From positions 63,186,320-63,250,319 of the forward strand of contig CM066315.1 of NCBI GenBank assembly GCA_033807775.1: DNA of 64,000 nt. The letters are read 5' to 3'. Made by a program: the position numbers and the translations under genes. This document shows positions 10,432 through 22,149 of the stretch, piece by piece (positions within the stretch are counted from its first letter, which is position 1; the number at the start of each line of letters is the position of its first letter). The stretch is from Saussurea involucrata (Eukaryota; Streptophyta; Magnoliopsida; Asterales; Asteraceae). The notes below the pieces were generated by a model, which was not told the DNA's origin, searched no databases, and saw only the letters and a program-made list of their open reading frames with translations.

Positions 10432-12538
10432 CTAAACTGAGGGGGGAGCGAAGGAACTTCCAAACTTCTTCATAAAGGCATCAAACTCTTTCACTTTCTC
10501 CTCCGATGCTTTCACTTTCTCCTCCAATACTTTTCTTGCTTCTCGGTCTTCTCTCGCTTTCTCCTCCAATACTTTCCTTGCTTCTCGGCCTTCTATCGCT
10601 TCCTCCTCCATTTTGAGTCTCGCTTCTTTTTCTCTTCGTACCTCCTCTCTAAGTGCATCCCACTAAAATTCAACATTTGATAAACATAAAACAAATGTTA
10701 GACGACATTTGACAAACGTATAACTATTACACATTTGACAAGCATACATACCTCCTCGTCGCGATGAGAGCTCCCACTCATAGCGGCACCTGAATTACCG
10801 GGCATAGCATATTCGGGATCCTGAGTCCCGAATCCAAAATAGCGGCCTTTACGTCGTCCCCCGACACTACGCTTCCACAAGTCTGAGTCATTGAGTGGAA
10901 CGACGTCGGGAGGTAAATCGGGGTACTCCTCCGCTCTAATATGTCCGTAGGTATCCTATGGTTTTACAAAAACAATGTGTTAACATATATAGAAAATTCG
11001 GCAGCATTTCGACTGTAATTTGAACATATCCATTATATGTGTAGTATCAAAACAATCCTATCGTCCGCCCAACAATGGCAGCCCAAACTAAATGAATCAA
11101 ATTACACAACTCTATAACAAAGTTTGTTATCTCTTCTATCTATCTTGTAAAACAAAAACAAATATATATACATAAGCAATACATGTACAGACATACAAAC
11201 ATTCATACGTATATAGACATGTACGCATACACATACTCTTATAGGCAATTGCCGATGCATATGCCACTTATATACACGTATACATATATAGAAAAACAAT
11301 CTACCACTATAATGGAACTTACCGCAACGTCAGCTGCTTTTGGGTATGAGTAGATCGGAGGATCCGTGGACGGACCGGTCGCACCCGGTATAAGCTTCCG
11401 GTTAGTGCAGTGAAACCTCTCATAGACCTCCCCACCAGTAGGCTCACGACCCCAAGCCTCTTTCTACAATAGACAACTTCAAATGTCAGTAGATAACAAA
11501 GTCATGTATATATACATATATAGGTTTATATTCATCAACTATATACATTTAGTGTAGTGGATAATAAATTACCATGCGGTCCCGATGCATAGCAGTAGTA
11601 ATGGATCCGCCACAGTGACTCGATGTCTTCCCTCGATACTTGGTATTACGATTGGACGTATTAGCCTTACTTGAACGCCTGAACTCGTCCTTGTTCCATG
11701 CCTGTTAAAAAGTAGACATAAATCAAATTGTACAACCAGATTAAAATATTCAACAACGCTAATATTCAACAACGCTTACCCGGTCAATCATTTGGACCCA
11801 ATACTCGTTCATCATCCACTCAGGGGGGGTATGGGATAAGCTTTCGATAGTCATAATTATCGAACTCTATACGCTCGATAGCTCTTAGTTGATCGGCGTC
11901 ATACTGACGGGCATCAGACATCGTATCTGAATACCGGCTCCTCACATAACGTCATATGGCAAGTAGAATGTCGACGTCCATATGAGGCGGCCAACTATAA
12001 AGCAACTGCATACACATTGTTTGGATTAAGTAAAATAAATTAAAACAAGTAGTTTAATGGACTAAAATACAAACCCGGACACGATCCAACATCATCGTGA
12101 AGTGTGAATCAGGGACATCCTTATAGTGAGCCCATGGACCGGCGAACGTGGTGCGAAAGATTTTCATAACATCCCGATGAACCTCCGTTTTCTTAAACCT
12201 TCACAATTGCAAAATATACAATACAAAAAACATTAGAACCGGTTTATTATGTACTAGGATTAAACATATACCAAATCTACTTACACGCCATCTGTAGTCA
12301 ACTCGATCGGTGGTCTCGTACCCTGAGACCGAGGCGTCTCGGATGAAATACTGATGCCTCTAACCCTCGAATGTGATCCAGGTGACGGCGTCGCAACCAC
12401 GTCATCCGCAACCTGGTCTAGTCCGTCGGTACCTACCACGGACTCGGAATTGTCCATCGACATGTCACCACGCCCTGCGGAGTTGGTACTCCCCACTCTA
12501 CTTTTACCCCCTTTACCTCGAGTAGGGCGTGCCGACAT
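10432..12538 (-). pseudogene. TnpA / Ptta-En/Spm-type CACTA accessory protein, seven exons
   Basis: Related to plant Ptta/En/Spm transposase-associated proteins (Transposase_24 type), which bind subterminal repeats. I resolve seven minus-strand exons with GT-AG junctions: 12538-12285, 12198-12075, 12005-11780, 11701-11573, 11463-11323, 10955-10752 and 10662-10432, about 435 codons. Exon 1 is Ser/Gly-rich (MSARPTRGKGGKSRVG). Exon 2 has a conserved core (FRTTFAGPWAHYKDVPDSHF). Exon 4 carries the family hallmark (SSHCGGSITTAMHRDR). Exon 7 is a charged coiled coil with EEKVKE-type heptads. All junction phases agree except inside exon 3, which has a TGA (likely from CGA) near 11950 and one extra C in a seven-C run at 11823-11829. 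Otherwise the gene looks intact, so inactivation is recent. Confidence 0.87.
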
Positions 12539-13660
12539 CTAAATATATAAGAATGGTTCGAACACACTAGCTGTCAATGTTTGAATTTGGAGACACGAAG
12601 ATGTAATACATAAATCATAAAACACACTAGTCATCGAACGAATTTGCAAACACACTATTTGGAAGTCAAACCGTAGGTCTAAAAGAGTTTTGGATGACAC
12701 GTCTATTGAATATATATACCAAGGTTCTAAATGGCGTGTGGCGTGGCGTGGCGGCGAGATCAAGCCTCAAGCCTTACGAGTTACGATGGGGTTGTTTGAT
12801 ATATTAAGTTTTTGGTTTTATAATAATGCAAGGTAATAATAATCAACAAAGCTATAGAAAACACCCGTTGATATATTAAGTCTTATAAAACAGTATAAAA
12901 AACATGACCGTTTTCTCAAATGTATAATACTAATCGAATGTAAAGTTGTAAGCCAGTGTGAGTGTGTAAGTTTAACACAGTAACATTAATCCACATATGT
13001 AAACTGTAAACACAAAGCAAATTACTGGAAAAAAAATCCACAACAGTTCAACATATACTTTGAAAATTCGAACTAGAAAAAACCTGAAAACAATAACAAT
13101 AACCATAATCGAACTTGATTTCACACCATACTTTCATATAATTATAAATAATCAACACAATGTCGAAGTGCAGTTTCCAGCATATTCAAAATACTCAAAA
13201 TGAAAAATACATGACACAATGTCGATTTCACATACCGTGATTTCACCAAATTTCAAGTGGCCTGAACTGATTTAGGTTTTCGATTGAGAGTGGCTTGAGC
13301 TGTGATTTGACTATACATACCCACATTACATACATACCTATATACATACCCACATTACATACATACATACATTGAAGAACCCTAAAATCGAAAGAAGAGT
13401 TACCTTGGAGACGAGAGAGAGAGGGCTGGAGTGGTAGCGACGAGAGATGGCACCGAGATGAGATGAGATGGCGACGAGAGAGAGAGGGCTGGAGTGGTAG
13501 CGACGAGAGATGGCGACGAGAGAGAGAGAGGGCTCGATTGGAGGCGTTCGTCGATTTGGGATGGAGGCGTTCGTCGATTTGGGATAAGCAGCGAGGGAGA
13601 TGGAAACGGGATGGAGGCTTTAGTCGATTGCAAGCAGGTAGGGTATTATTTTTTTCATTA
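12539..13660. other. CACTA interior, non-coding, with GA-rich tandem repeats
   Basis: Upstream region of the TnpA-like gene. It holds ACATACAT simple repeats (13310-13375) and a 2-3 copy tandem of a unit with GACGAGAGAGAGAG plus GTGGTAGCGACGAGAGATGG (13405-13540), followed by a doubled GGAGGCGTTCGTCGATTTGG. No gene seen. Confidence 0.7.
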
Positions 13661-13667
13661 TATACTA

Positions 13668-13732
13668 AACCTCACCGACGGATTACCGACGGAAATTTCG
13701 TCGGTGATTACCGACGGATTACCGACGGTTCC
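13668..13732. repeat. Internal CCGACGG cluster within the CACTA element
   Basis: Five CCGACGG/CGTCGG units isolated in the middle of the element, more than 1.6 kb from the right subterminal array and about 1.1 kb upstream of the TnpA-like start codon. They resemble the terminal TnpA-type sites and could mark an autoregulatory promoter or an old element end. Confidence 0.7.
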
Positions 13733-14105
13733 CGTATTTTTTAAATAAAAATAATTTTTAATTCAAAATATTAAATAATAATTATTTATAATTATTAAAT
13801 AAACTAATATATAATATTTGACATTAAAATTATTAAATAAGTTATTATATAACATTTAATATTAAAATTATTAACTAGACTTAACGGAAGAAGTTAACGG
13901 CCGTTAACTTTTTCCGTTAAGTCCAGTTAGATCACGGGTATTTTAGTCATTTGTGCATTTTTGTTGGGTTAATTTTTGCCACCACATGGCTAAATATGAA
14001 TTTTTAATTCGTTGGACCTAGATTTACGATGACTAAATGCCCTGTATATTAACTGACTTAACGAAAAAAGTTAACGGTTGTTAGAAAAATGCACCAAAAC
14101 TACTG

Positions 14106-15104
14106 AATAATGACGTATGTTAAACAATACATGTACATATGTACCTATACATATATACACACACATATGTATATACATACATACAAACATTCATACATAT
14201 ACATGTATACACACATACATACACATATATACACATATACAAATATACATACACATATAGACATGTATACACATATAGACATACATATGACATATATACA
14301 AACTTACATACACATATAGCTAGACATGTATGAGATATACAAACATATGTATGTATAGTATGTACTGTATACATATAAGCAACTACATGTGTATATACAC
14401 ATACATACATGCATGTATATACATACAAACACTCATACATATACTATCATATATACATATACATATACATACACACATATACATCCACATATACATGTAT
14501 ATACATACAAACATTCATACATATATACAAACATACATAAACATATAGATAGTACACATGACACACAAACATACATGTACTGTATATACATATGTACACA
14601 TATACTATCATCCACCTGTACATACACACATACATGTATATACATACAAACATTCATACATATCTACACATATACAAACATACATAAACATATAGATAGT
14701 ACACCATGCATGACACACAAACATATATGTACTATATATACATGCATACGTGTACATATACTATCATACACATATACATATATGTACCGTATATACAAAC
14801 ATACCGATAGTACAACATGACACACAAACATATATGTACTGTATATGCATACGTGTATATATACTATCATACACATATACTACTATCACACGTAAACTAT
14901 CATCCACATGTACATACACACATACATGTATATACATACAAACATTCATACATATATACACATATACAAACATACATAAATATATAGATAGTACACATGA
15001 CACAAAAAACATATATGTACTGTATATACATACGTGTACATATACTATCATACATATATACATACACACATACATGTATAAACATACAAACATTCATACT
15101 GTAT
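14106..15104. repeat. Kilobase ACATA/CATAC microsatellite with higher-order units
   Basis: Almost pure ACATACATAT/CACATA tetra- and hexanucleotide repeat. The 10-mer ACAAACATTC recurs at 14183, 14507, 14646, 14938 and 15086, with steps near 140-148 or multiples, so a longer unit has been amplified. Open frames on both strands here are repeat artefacts. Confidence 0.9.
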
Positions 15105-15409
15105 GGCCCTTTATGGGCTTGAGTGACTCTTAATGAACTTGATCGGGGCTTGATGGATTCCAAGTACTATTTATGAACTATAATGGTCCTTGACGAATCA
15201 TGTTTGACTTAGTGGTTGTTAATGCAGTGTATAGACCTTTATGGACTTCAGTGACATTTAATGAACTTGATCGGGCCTTGATGAATCATATTTTAACATA
15301 TGTTTGTGTTTAAGTCGTGAAAAAATATATATTTTAAGATATTTAAAAATATATAAAAAATATTTCTTTAATTTTTGAATTTTTTAAAAATAAAATAAAA
15401 ATAAAATAA

Positions 15410-15862
15410 TTCGTCGGTAATCTGTCGGTAATTACCGACGAATTATTTAATTTTTAATTTTTTAATTAAATAATCCGTCGGTAATTACCGACGGATTACC
15501 GACGGATTATTTAATTTTTATTTTTATTTTTTAATTAAATAATCCGTCGGTAATTACCGACGGATTATTTAATTTTTATTTTTTATTTTTTTAATTAAAT
15601 AATCCGTCGGTAATTACCGACGGATTACCGACGGATTATTTAATTTTTAATTTTTATTTTTTTAATTAAATAATCCGTCGGTAATTACCGACGGATTATT
15701 TATTTTTTATTTTTTATTTTTTTAATTAAATAATCCGTCGGTAATTACCGACGGATTACCGACGGATTACCGACGGATATTTATTTATTTATTTTTAATT
15801 TTTTTAAATGAAATCCGTCGGTAATTACCGACGGTTTGTATCCGTCGGTAATTTTCGTCGGA
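15410..15862. repeat. CACTA right subterminal array of perfect palindromes
   Basis: About six units of 60-70 bp, each with a 26-bp perfect palindrome (arms AATCCGTCGGTAA / TTACCGACGGATT) separated by AT-rich TTTAATTTTTA spacers. The left end has direct repeats, so the two ends differ in architecture. Confidence 0.9.
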
Positions 15863-15887
15863 AATTTGAGTTTTTCTAGTAGTGACA

Positions 15888-16216
15888 AACTATAAGAATA
15901 TGTGTGTTTTCTTTTCATGGGTAACATAAGACTTTCACATTTCTTAGTATATCTAAACGGGATTTTGTTTTTATACTTCATAGTTAATACTTTTAACTTG
16001 TCACGTTGACCTATCAAACCTTTTCGGTAATTCCACTAGTCCACACAAGAGGTGGTGAGCATGGTAACGCATGGCGTTTTAAAAATCATTGACTCATTCG
16101 GCAACCATATTATAGGTAACCTCCTTAAACCCCTTTAGAGTGCTTATAGTGAGTACGCCTAGTCTCGGTTTGACTATCAATGTATAATTTCATTTTATAT
16201 ATATAATTAAGGTCTA

Positions 16217-16248
<32 letters not shown>

Positions 16249-16973
16249 TGAATGGAATTTTAAACAATTTAAAATTATGATTATCTAATTAATTTTAATT
16301 AACCATGTGAGGGCACATTTAATAATTAATTTAATATATCGTTTCCATAATTAATTGAATGGAATTTTAAACAATTTAAAATTATGATTATCTAATTAAT
16401 TCTAATTAACCATGTGAGGGCACATTTAATAATTAATATAATCGTTTCCATAATTAATTTCAATTAAACATGTGAGGACACATGTTAATAATTAATGTAA
16501 ATATTTGACATACAATTTATATTCACTATATAAATAATGTTAATGTTTATCTTACAATTTTATTCAACTTAAATATATTTATATAAGATAAGATAATATG
16601 TAAGATTATCTATTCAATATTTGCCAAAATTGTTTATTGTTGTGTTTTAGCCAAGTTAGGAAACTAGCAAAAAACAATTAGGGTATAACATTGCATAAAA
16701 AAGACTACCCTATACCCTTTAGGGATTTCGATAAAACTTAATCGCTAATAATACAAACCTTTTATGCAAGTAAAAAATTAGTTTCCAAAAAATTATGTTT
16801 TGAGGTTATGATCATGAAACCCTAACTTAGGGATTAAGCAATCCAATGGCCACAAAAATTTGAAATCGATTTTTTTTTGTAACCTCAAACCCAAAATTTC
16901 AAAAAACCCTAATCCAACATAAACAGTTTTGCAAATCAAATTGAAACACTTTTGAGATAATATCTAAGAACAA
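15888..16973 (-). other. Copia leader, LTR-proximal part, with 107-bp tandem duplication
   Basis: Continuation of the leader cut by the CACTA. It contains a (TA)n tract at 16216-16240 and a 107-bp unit repeated at 16247 and 16354 (ATTGAATGGAATTTTAAACA), with a third diverged partial copy to about 16490. No gene seen. Confidence 0.75.
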
Positions 16974-16987
16974 TGGCTCTGATACCA
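16974..16987 (-). other. Primer-binding site of the minus-strand copia element
   Basis: TGGCTCTGATACCA on +, which reads TGGTATCAGAGCCA on minus. It pairs with tRNA-Met and sits one base from the LTR. Confidence 0.93.
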
Positions 16988-16988
16988 C

Positions 16989-17643
16989 TGTAAGGTTTTG
17001 AGTAAACATACAACCACATGATATAGGCAACAGAAACATATTTTAATTTTTATCATCAATGGTTATACAAACTATCAACCTATAAGAATACATGCGTTCT
17101 AGATAATTAACTACAAAAGATTGAATCAAGAACACTTACTTGTTTATTGCGATTGTCGAAAACCACAATGATGAATCAAACCTTTGATCTCGCTTCTTGG
17201 ATGTCAAGAACCAATAGTATGAATCCCTCTAGTGGCTCACACTTAAGAACACCAAAATACCAACAACAAGAAGATGCTTAATCACTAAACCCTAAATTAG
17301 GGTTTACGATTTTGGGAGAGGGAGAAGGGAGATCGACGGCTCCAAGAGAGATTGAAAAAACTCACTAGGGTTTAACCCCTAGCAGTTTATTTATAACCCT
17401 CTATTTTACACTTAGCCCCTTGAACCGATAAGCTTGTTAAAACTATTTTAACCAATTAGTCCCTGCACTTTATATAATTAATCTAATTAATTATATTGCA
17501 GCTAATCATCAATTGAACTAATTGCTTTAACTCTCTTTTATTTTTCTGATTGTTTATTTTGGGTCTTAAGGGCAACCCAAAAGGACCCTGCTATTATTAA
17601 AAATATTACCAATAGTTAATGACTCTGGACAGTATATCCAACA
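16989..17643 (-). repeat. 5' LTR of the minus-strand copia element (655 bp)
   Basis: On + it begins TGTAAGGTTTTGAG next to the primer site and ends AGTATATCCAACA, giving TG...CA ends. The partner LTR is outside the window, so the right boundary rests on the terminal dinucleotide alone. Confidence 0.75.
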
Positions 17644-19162
17644 TATATGTTACGTCTTCTTCATCTATTTCTAACACTTATGACCATTGATGAAAAATAA
17701 AAAGAGTAATAGAGGAAGGGAGACAATTTTTTTTGGATAAAAGATCCAACGATGAAAAGAAGCTCCTCCATTGTCTCCCCTACCCTTCCACCTTCTTTCA
17801 ATCCAATCCCAAATCCAAATAAAGCATGAGGCACATCCAAGATTTATATGTCAGTGTGTGATAGAGAAAGGGTAGAGGAAAATAGAAAGTAGATAGAGGT
17901 TTATCAACAAGTGAACACCAAAAATCTAGATCTGGCGTGTGTACCCAACTCTGTTTTTCATTTGTACAGGGACACACAGAAAGCGCATAATGGCCTCAAC
18001 TTCTGTTTTGTTTTTACAAAAAACCCAGCCACAAAGAAAAAACTGTTGGCAACATGAGCGGCACCGGGTTTCAATCAATTCTCGAGTTTGGATCAAGCAT
18101 TCATCAAGTTTCGAACAAAGAGAATGATATATGGGTTTTGATGGTTGCGGTGCATCAGTGGTGAATTCGAACAGAGAACAGGATTGTGAAATATTTGGTG
18201 TGGTTTATTTGGGGTTTTCATTTTTGAAGTTAAAGAAATAGAGATGAATCTCTGATTTTCGAAGTTGAATAAAGGTTGATCTAGAAGGTTTACAAAAAGT
18301 ATATAAGTTTCTCCTCCTCACCCTTTTGACTAAGAAGCCATTGTGCATCCTCAAATCCTTGCGTTATCCTTGATGATGTTACGTACATGTATCCTGACAC
18401 ATGGTTCTCAACTAATATCAGTTATTTTTTATGACAAGTTATTAAACACATGTCACAACCGAACTAGGTTATTCCAAGAGGGAGAAATAGAACAATATCT
18501 TCACTGTCGCACCTAAAATGGGTTTTTCTTTACTTCATGACAATCATAATCGAACTGAATTCAGTCCCTTTATTGTGATGGGGGGAAGACGAAGGGTTAT
18601 GGTACGATGGAAAGGGGAAAAATAGGAAAGGACATGGTGCTATGTACGGTGGAGGAGAGGAAAAATGATTGTGGAGCTGCATGCTTGATCAGAAAAGATA
18701 GTCGGAGACCATAGTAGTGTTTACTGTAGTATCACCGGAGATGTAGTGCAGATTGGTGTTGTTTATTGGTTCGATAGTTTACTAGAGGGAAGGTTGGCCG
18801 GTGGTGGAAGGAGGGATATCAACCGGCGATCTATGTTAGTATATATTTACACATATATATCTTATAATATAAACTATATATTTTTTTGTTTATTTCAAAG
18901 TAAATGCAAAATGAGCAAAAGATCCGTAACGTAACAGAGCTAAATTAATGGAGTTAGGAGAATTTGACATACTTCTTCAGAAATCTTGTCCCGACACTCG
19001 AGCACAAAAAGTTGTGGGTAAACATAAACTTGGTCACATATTATTTAGATGAAATATAATTTACATAATCAATCAGACTTTCTAACAATTTTGGGTAGAT
19101 ATCGTATACACCATTAATCGTATACCAGGTTCTATAATAGGAGGGTGTCTCCTTTTCCTAAA
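17644..19162. other. 1.5 kb without recognised features
   Basis: AT-rich, ordinary-looking sequence. A 62-codon open frame at 17939-18127 has no recognisable domain. I see no terminal repeat or coding similarity. It may be the original host DNA into which these elements inserted. Confidence 0.5.
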
Positions 19163-19191
19163 CTAGGTAATCGAACCGCGCTTCGCGCTGT
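19163..19191 (-). other. Helitron 3' terminal hairpin plus CTAG
   Basis: On + the sequence reads CTAGGTAATCGAACCGCGC followed by TTCGCGC: a GC stem-loop 10-11 bases from the CTRR terminus, the classic 3' transposition terminator. Confidence 0.82.
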
Positions 19192-20816
19192 GGTGTAACA
19201 AATACGTACTAATATTGTCAATGTCATATGACAACAATTTTCTGTGTAAAGAGTCGTTTTCAAATGCTTATTGGGTAAACACTTGTCGACAAAAGTTACC
19301 ATCCTCACTTGTCGGATAACATTTTCGATCATCAAAATAGATTATTTGTAAGCATCTCTTACGTATTCTTCCTCACTTATTGGACAAAAACCGTAGCTGG
19401 TGTCATGTCTCTTACAAAATAATATTCTTGGTCCTTGTCATGCTTACCGGTTAAAATAGGTAACCCGGTAATAGAGTTCTTAGACACACACACATATAGG
19501 ATGGAACCCGAATTCTTTTTTTACTAAAATTGAAAACGATTACAAACTAAGAACCAACATACCCATCCAAAAACATGAAATGTGTCCCAACAAATATACT
19601 TCTTAGTCACTTGAAAGGTGCTCTTGTTTGATCGTAGTTGGTGTCATGATGTTAGCTCGTCTTTATAATCCGATAATGATTCATCAGAGAAGGTGATTGG
19701 TCAAATAGCGATTTAGTTGAAAGGTGATCTTGTTTGATCATGGTCCTAAATTGGATGAATTTAATTGATTAATGAGACTTTGAAATCATGTTTATACTAT
19801 ACATCGTACATTTCAAATGCTTATAAATTTGTTACGGCGTGGGATTTTACTATTTTGATTAAGTAGTTTATGAATAATGCTTGCAAAAACTTGATGGTAC
19901 TGAAATCCATTATTACCTTTCACACTTGTTAAGTCACTCGATGACTTGTTAAACATTAATGACAAAGTAAATTATATAAACATACTAAATTAAATAAAAG
20001 TTGAAATGAAGAACCAAAACTCTTATCTCTGCTAAATGAAGATCTTGGGTCTCCTCACCCTCCAATAGCAAATTAGCGGATAATTTGATGAAATTAAGTT
20101 TATATGTACACTAAATAACTGTTGATTCATTGGAACAAACAAAAAAACACCCAATACATTGATCTAAATTCATAAACATTAATTCATGATCCAACTAAAA
20201 ACATATAATCAAAACGAATAGAAATTACCTTAAATTTAAGGCTAAAAGAAAGTCTTACTTGAGTCTGAGCATAAAGATATTTGAAGGCTAAAGAACTTAA
20301 ATGGAGAAGATGGATGGTGGTGAACCCGTAAATGCAGCAAGCCGATAGTACCTCTATGCTGGAACCCCTAGATCAGCAGGACAAATACTAAACTTGCAAT
20401 TGCTTGTGAACTCATAAACGATTTTGATTTCCATGGCATAGTAAATCAGATTAAACAAATCAACCAAATATGGAAAATAATGTGATAGTTATTTACAATT
20501 GAAATGAATTACAGTTGAGAAAATTTTTGTTCATAAGAAACCAATAATATACCAAATGGTTATACCAAATGGTTATACCTCTGGATATTGTGTCCCTCAC
20601 TTGAGTTTGGGCATCATCATCAGTGTCATATCGGGGTCATCATCATCAAGATATTTGAAATTAGGAATACGTCTTAAAACAACAAAAAGAAAAGAAAAAA
20701 CAAAGGTAAAGAAATCAACTTAACGAAATTAAACCCAACAACGTCATATTAGGGCATTATCATCAAGATATTTGCAATGAAAAAATGTGCAAGAAACACA
20801 GGGAAGCTGAATTTTG

Positions 20817-20906
20817 TGTAATCAAGATGAAATTGGTTATCATCTTATTCAGTTTGATGCACCACCTGAAATTAAATATGAGGAGGTTGAGAAGCTTAAG
20901 GGTTAG
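20817..20906 (+). pseudogene. Short gene-like fragment inside the Helitron
   Basis: A + strand open stretch reads IGYHLIQFDAPPEIKYEEVE and ends at TAG. Its composition is protein-like in an AT-rich background, but it is on the strand opposite to the Helitron. I do not recognise the parent gene. It could be a captured exon piece. Confidence 0.35.
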
Positions 20907-21087
20907 CCGTTGGAGGATGGAAACGTAAGGAAAAAAAGGAGATGAAGGGTCTTGAGTTAAACCCTAAGCTGTTAAAAGAAAATTAGAAAACAGAGAAAAA
21001 AATATGGGAGTCATTCTCAAACCTGGAAGTGACACGTCATTTGATAGAGATTCTGCTTTATATAGATATATAGATATATAGATATAG

Positions 21088-21720
21088 ATTTCAAGAAACC
21101 TTAATTTGGATCAAAGTTGTTGCTAAAATGACCTTAAAGGGTTATTTATACAGAACCATACAGTGATACACATACACATACACATACAAATCAAAAGGGT
21201 ATAATGGGATTTCAAGAAACATTAATTTGGATCAAATTTGTTGCTAAAATTAATGACCTTAAAGGGTTACCTATACAGATCCATAACTTGATACAAGAGA
21301 CTGACAGATACACAAATCAAAAGGGTGAAATGGGGATTCAAGAAACATTAATCTGGATCAAATTTATTTCAAAAATTACCTTAAAGGGTTACCCTTCTAG
21401 AACCCAAAACTTGAGTTAACAATCAAAGCAATCCATAATACAACGAAGAAAGGTTAAATAGATGAAAGAAAACAAACCTGGGGCGCCTGGTAAATCTGAA
21501 GCAGAGAACCGTATGTCGTTTTTGGAAGCCATTTTGGAAGCTAAAGTCGCAAAATTCGTTAGCCAAAATTGTGCTAAAATTAATGACGTTAAAGGGTTAC
21601 CTATACAAAACCATAACTTGATACAAGAGACTGACAGATACGTAAATCAAAAGGGTGAAATGGGGATTTCAAGAAACATTAATCTGGATCAAATTTATTC
21701 CAAAAATTACCTGAGTTAAC
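21088..21720. repeat. Repeat block duplicated at 30200-30770
   Basis: Repeated units of about 100-150 bp built on TCAAGAAACATTAATTTGGA ... CCTTAAAGGGTTA ... AAATCAAAAGGGT. The same order of units, followed by the same exon-like sequence, recurs at 30200-30770, showing an internal duplication that predates the LTR insertion. Confidence 0.85.
21478..21532 (-). pseudogene. Exon-like fragment starting MASKND (copy 1)
   Basis: The minus-strand ATG at 21532 is followed by 18 codons and a donor CCCAG|GTTTGT. A sister copy at 30681-30733 has the same ATG and donor but an internal TAG. It probably represents a captured first exon. Parent gene not recognised. Confidence 0.5.
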
Positions 21721-21728
21721 AATCAAAG

Positions 21729-22099
21729 CAATGGCGGACCTACACTTGGGAATACGGTGGCACGTGCCACCGTATCGTTTGTCCGGCGAAGGGTAAAATT
21801 TTGTAGCGGTATGAAGAGTGCAACCGTATTATTTTGGAGGGTGCAACCGTATCGTTTTAAATGGTGCAACCGTATCAAAAAACTCTTAAAATCAACCAAA
21901 AATTCCAAAAAAACTCTTAAAATCAACCAAAAAACCCCGAAAAGTTCTCTCGAAATTGATTTTTTTTAAAAGTTCCTCGAAATCGAGAAAAAAATTCTCA
22001 AAGCAGTGGAATTAGGCTAAAACAACATCGGGCGATGTGGAAAATCTTTAGGTTCGTCAAAGGTGCCACCGTAAGAAAAAATTCCTGGGTCCGCCTTTG
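21729..22099. mobile_element. hAT-type MITE, 371 bp, 8-bp TSD
   Basis: Terminal inverted repeats are CAATGGCGGACC on the left and the inverse of CAAAGGCGGACC on the right. An exact 8-bp duplication AATCAAAG flanks it (21721-21728 and 22100-22107), the size expected for hAT. Inside, GTGCAACCGTAT is repeated three times. It has no coding capacity. Confidence 0.92.
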
Positions 22100-22149
22100 A
22101 ATCAAAGCAATCCAGAATACAATGAAGAAAGGTTAAAAAGATGAAAAAA

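Larger units (their letters stand above)
9861..15884 (-). mobile_element. CACTA (En/Spm) DNA transposon, 6.0 kb, TSD ACA
   Basis: The left end is CACTACAAAAAAAATC and the right end is the inverted CACTACTAGAAAAACTC; the first about 28 bases match as terminal inverted repeats ending in AAATTTCCGAC. A 3-bp target duplication ACA flanks it (9858-9860 and 15885-15887). Both subterminal zones are dense in CCGACGG / CCGTCGG repeats, the usual place for TnpA binding. The only gene seen is a TnpA/Ptta-like one on the minus strand; no TnpD (Transposase_21-type) coding region is visible, so this copy needs a helper. Confidence 0.95.
8141..17643 (-). mobile_element. Ty1/copia element, 3' part displaced by the gypsy insertion, split by a CACTA element
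   Basis: Read on the minus strand: LTR (17643-16989), primer site, leader, gag, and the start of pol cut at 8141 where the gypsy LTR begins. The pol frame runs up to the last base before the gypsy LTR, so the missing part should lie left of the window. The CACTA element sits in the leader. Confidence 0.88.
19163..21066 (-). mobile_element. Helitron, non-autonomous, 1.9 kb
   Basis: Rolling-circle transposon signature on the minus strand. The 5' end is TCTATATAAAGCAGAATC (from 21066); the 3' end has a GC-rich hairpin around GCGCGAAGCGC, about 10 bases, then CTAG (19166-19163). The host bases are A and T on the two sides (19162 A, 21067 T), as Helitrons require. There is no Rep/helicase. Inside are short duplicated gene-like pieces, for example CATCATCATCAAGATATTTG at about 20639 and 20758. 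Confidence 0.8.

Noticed and set aside
13400..13748. Overlapping ORFs near the GA-rich repeats of the CACTA element
   Set aside because: Repeat-driven low-complexity translations (Glu/Arg or Ser/Leu rich).
14110..15163. Many 60-140-codon open frames on both strands
   Set aside because: Tyr/Ile/His/Thr-rich translations of an ACATA microsatellite; not genes.
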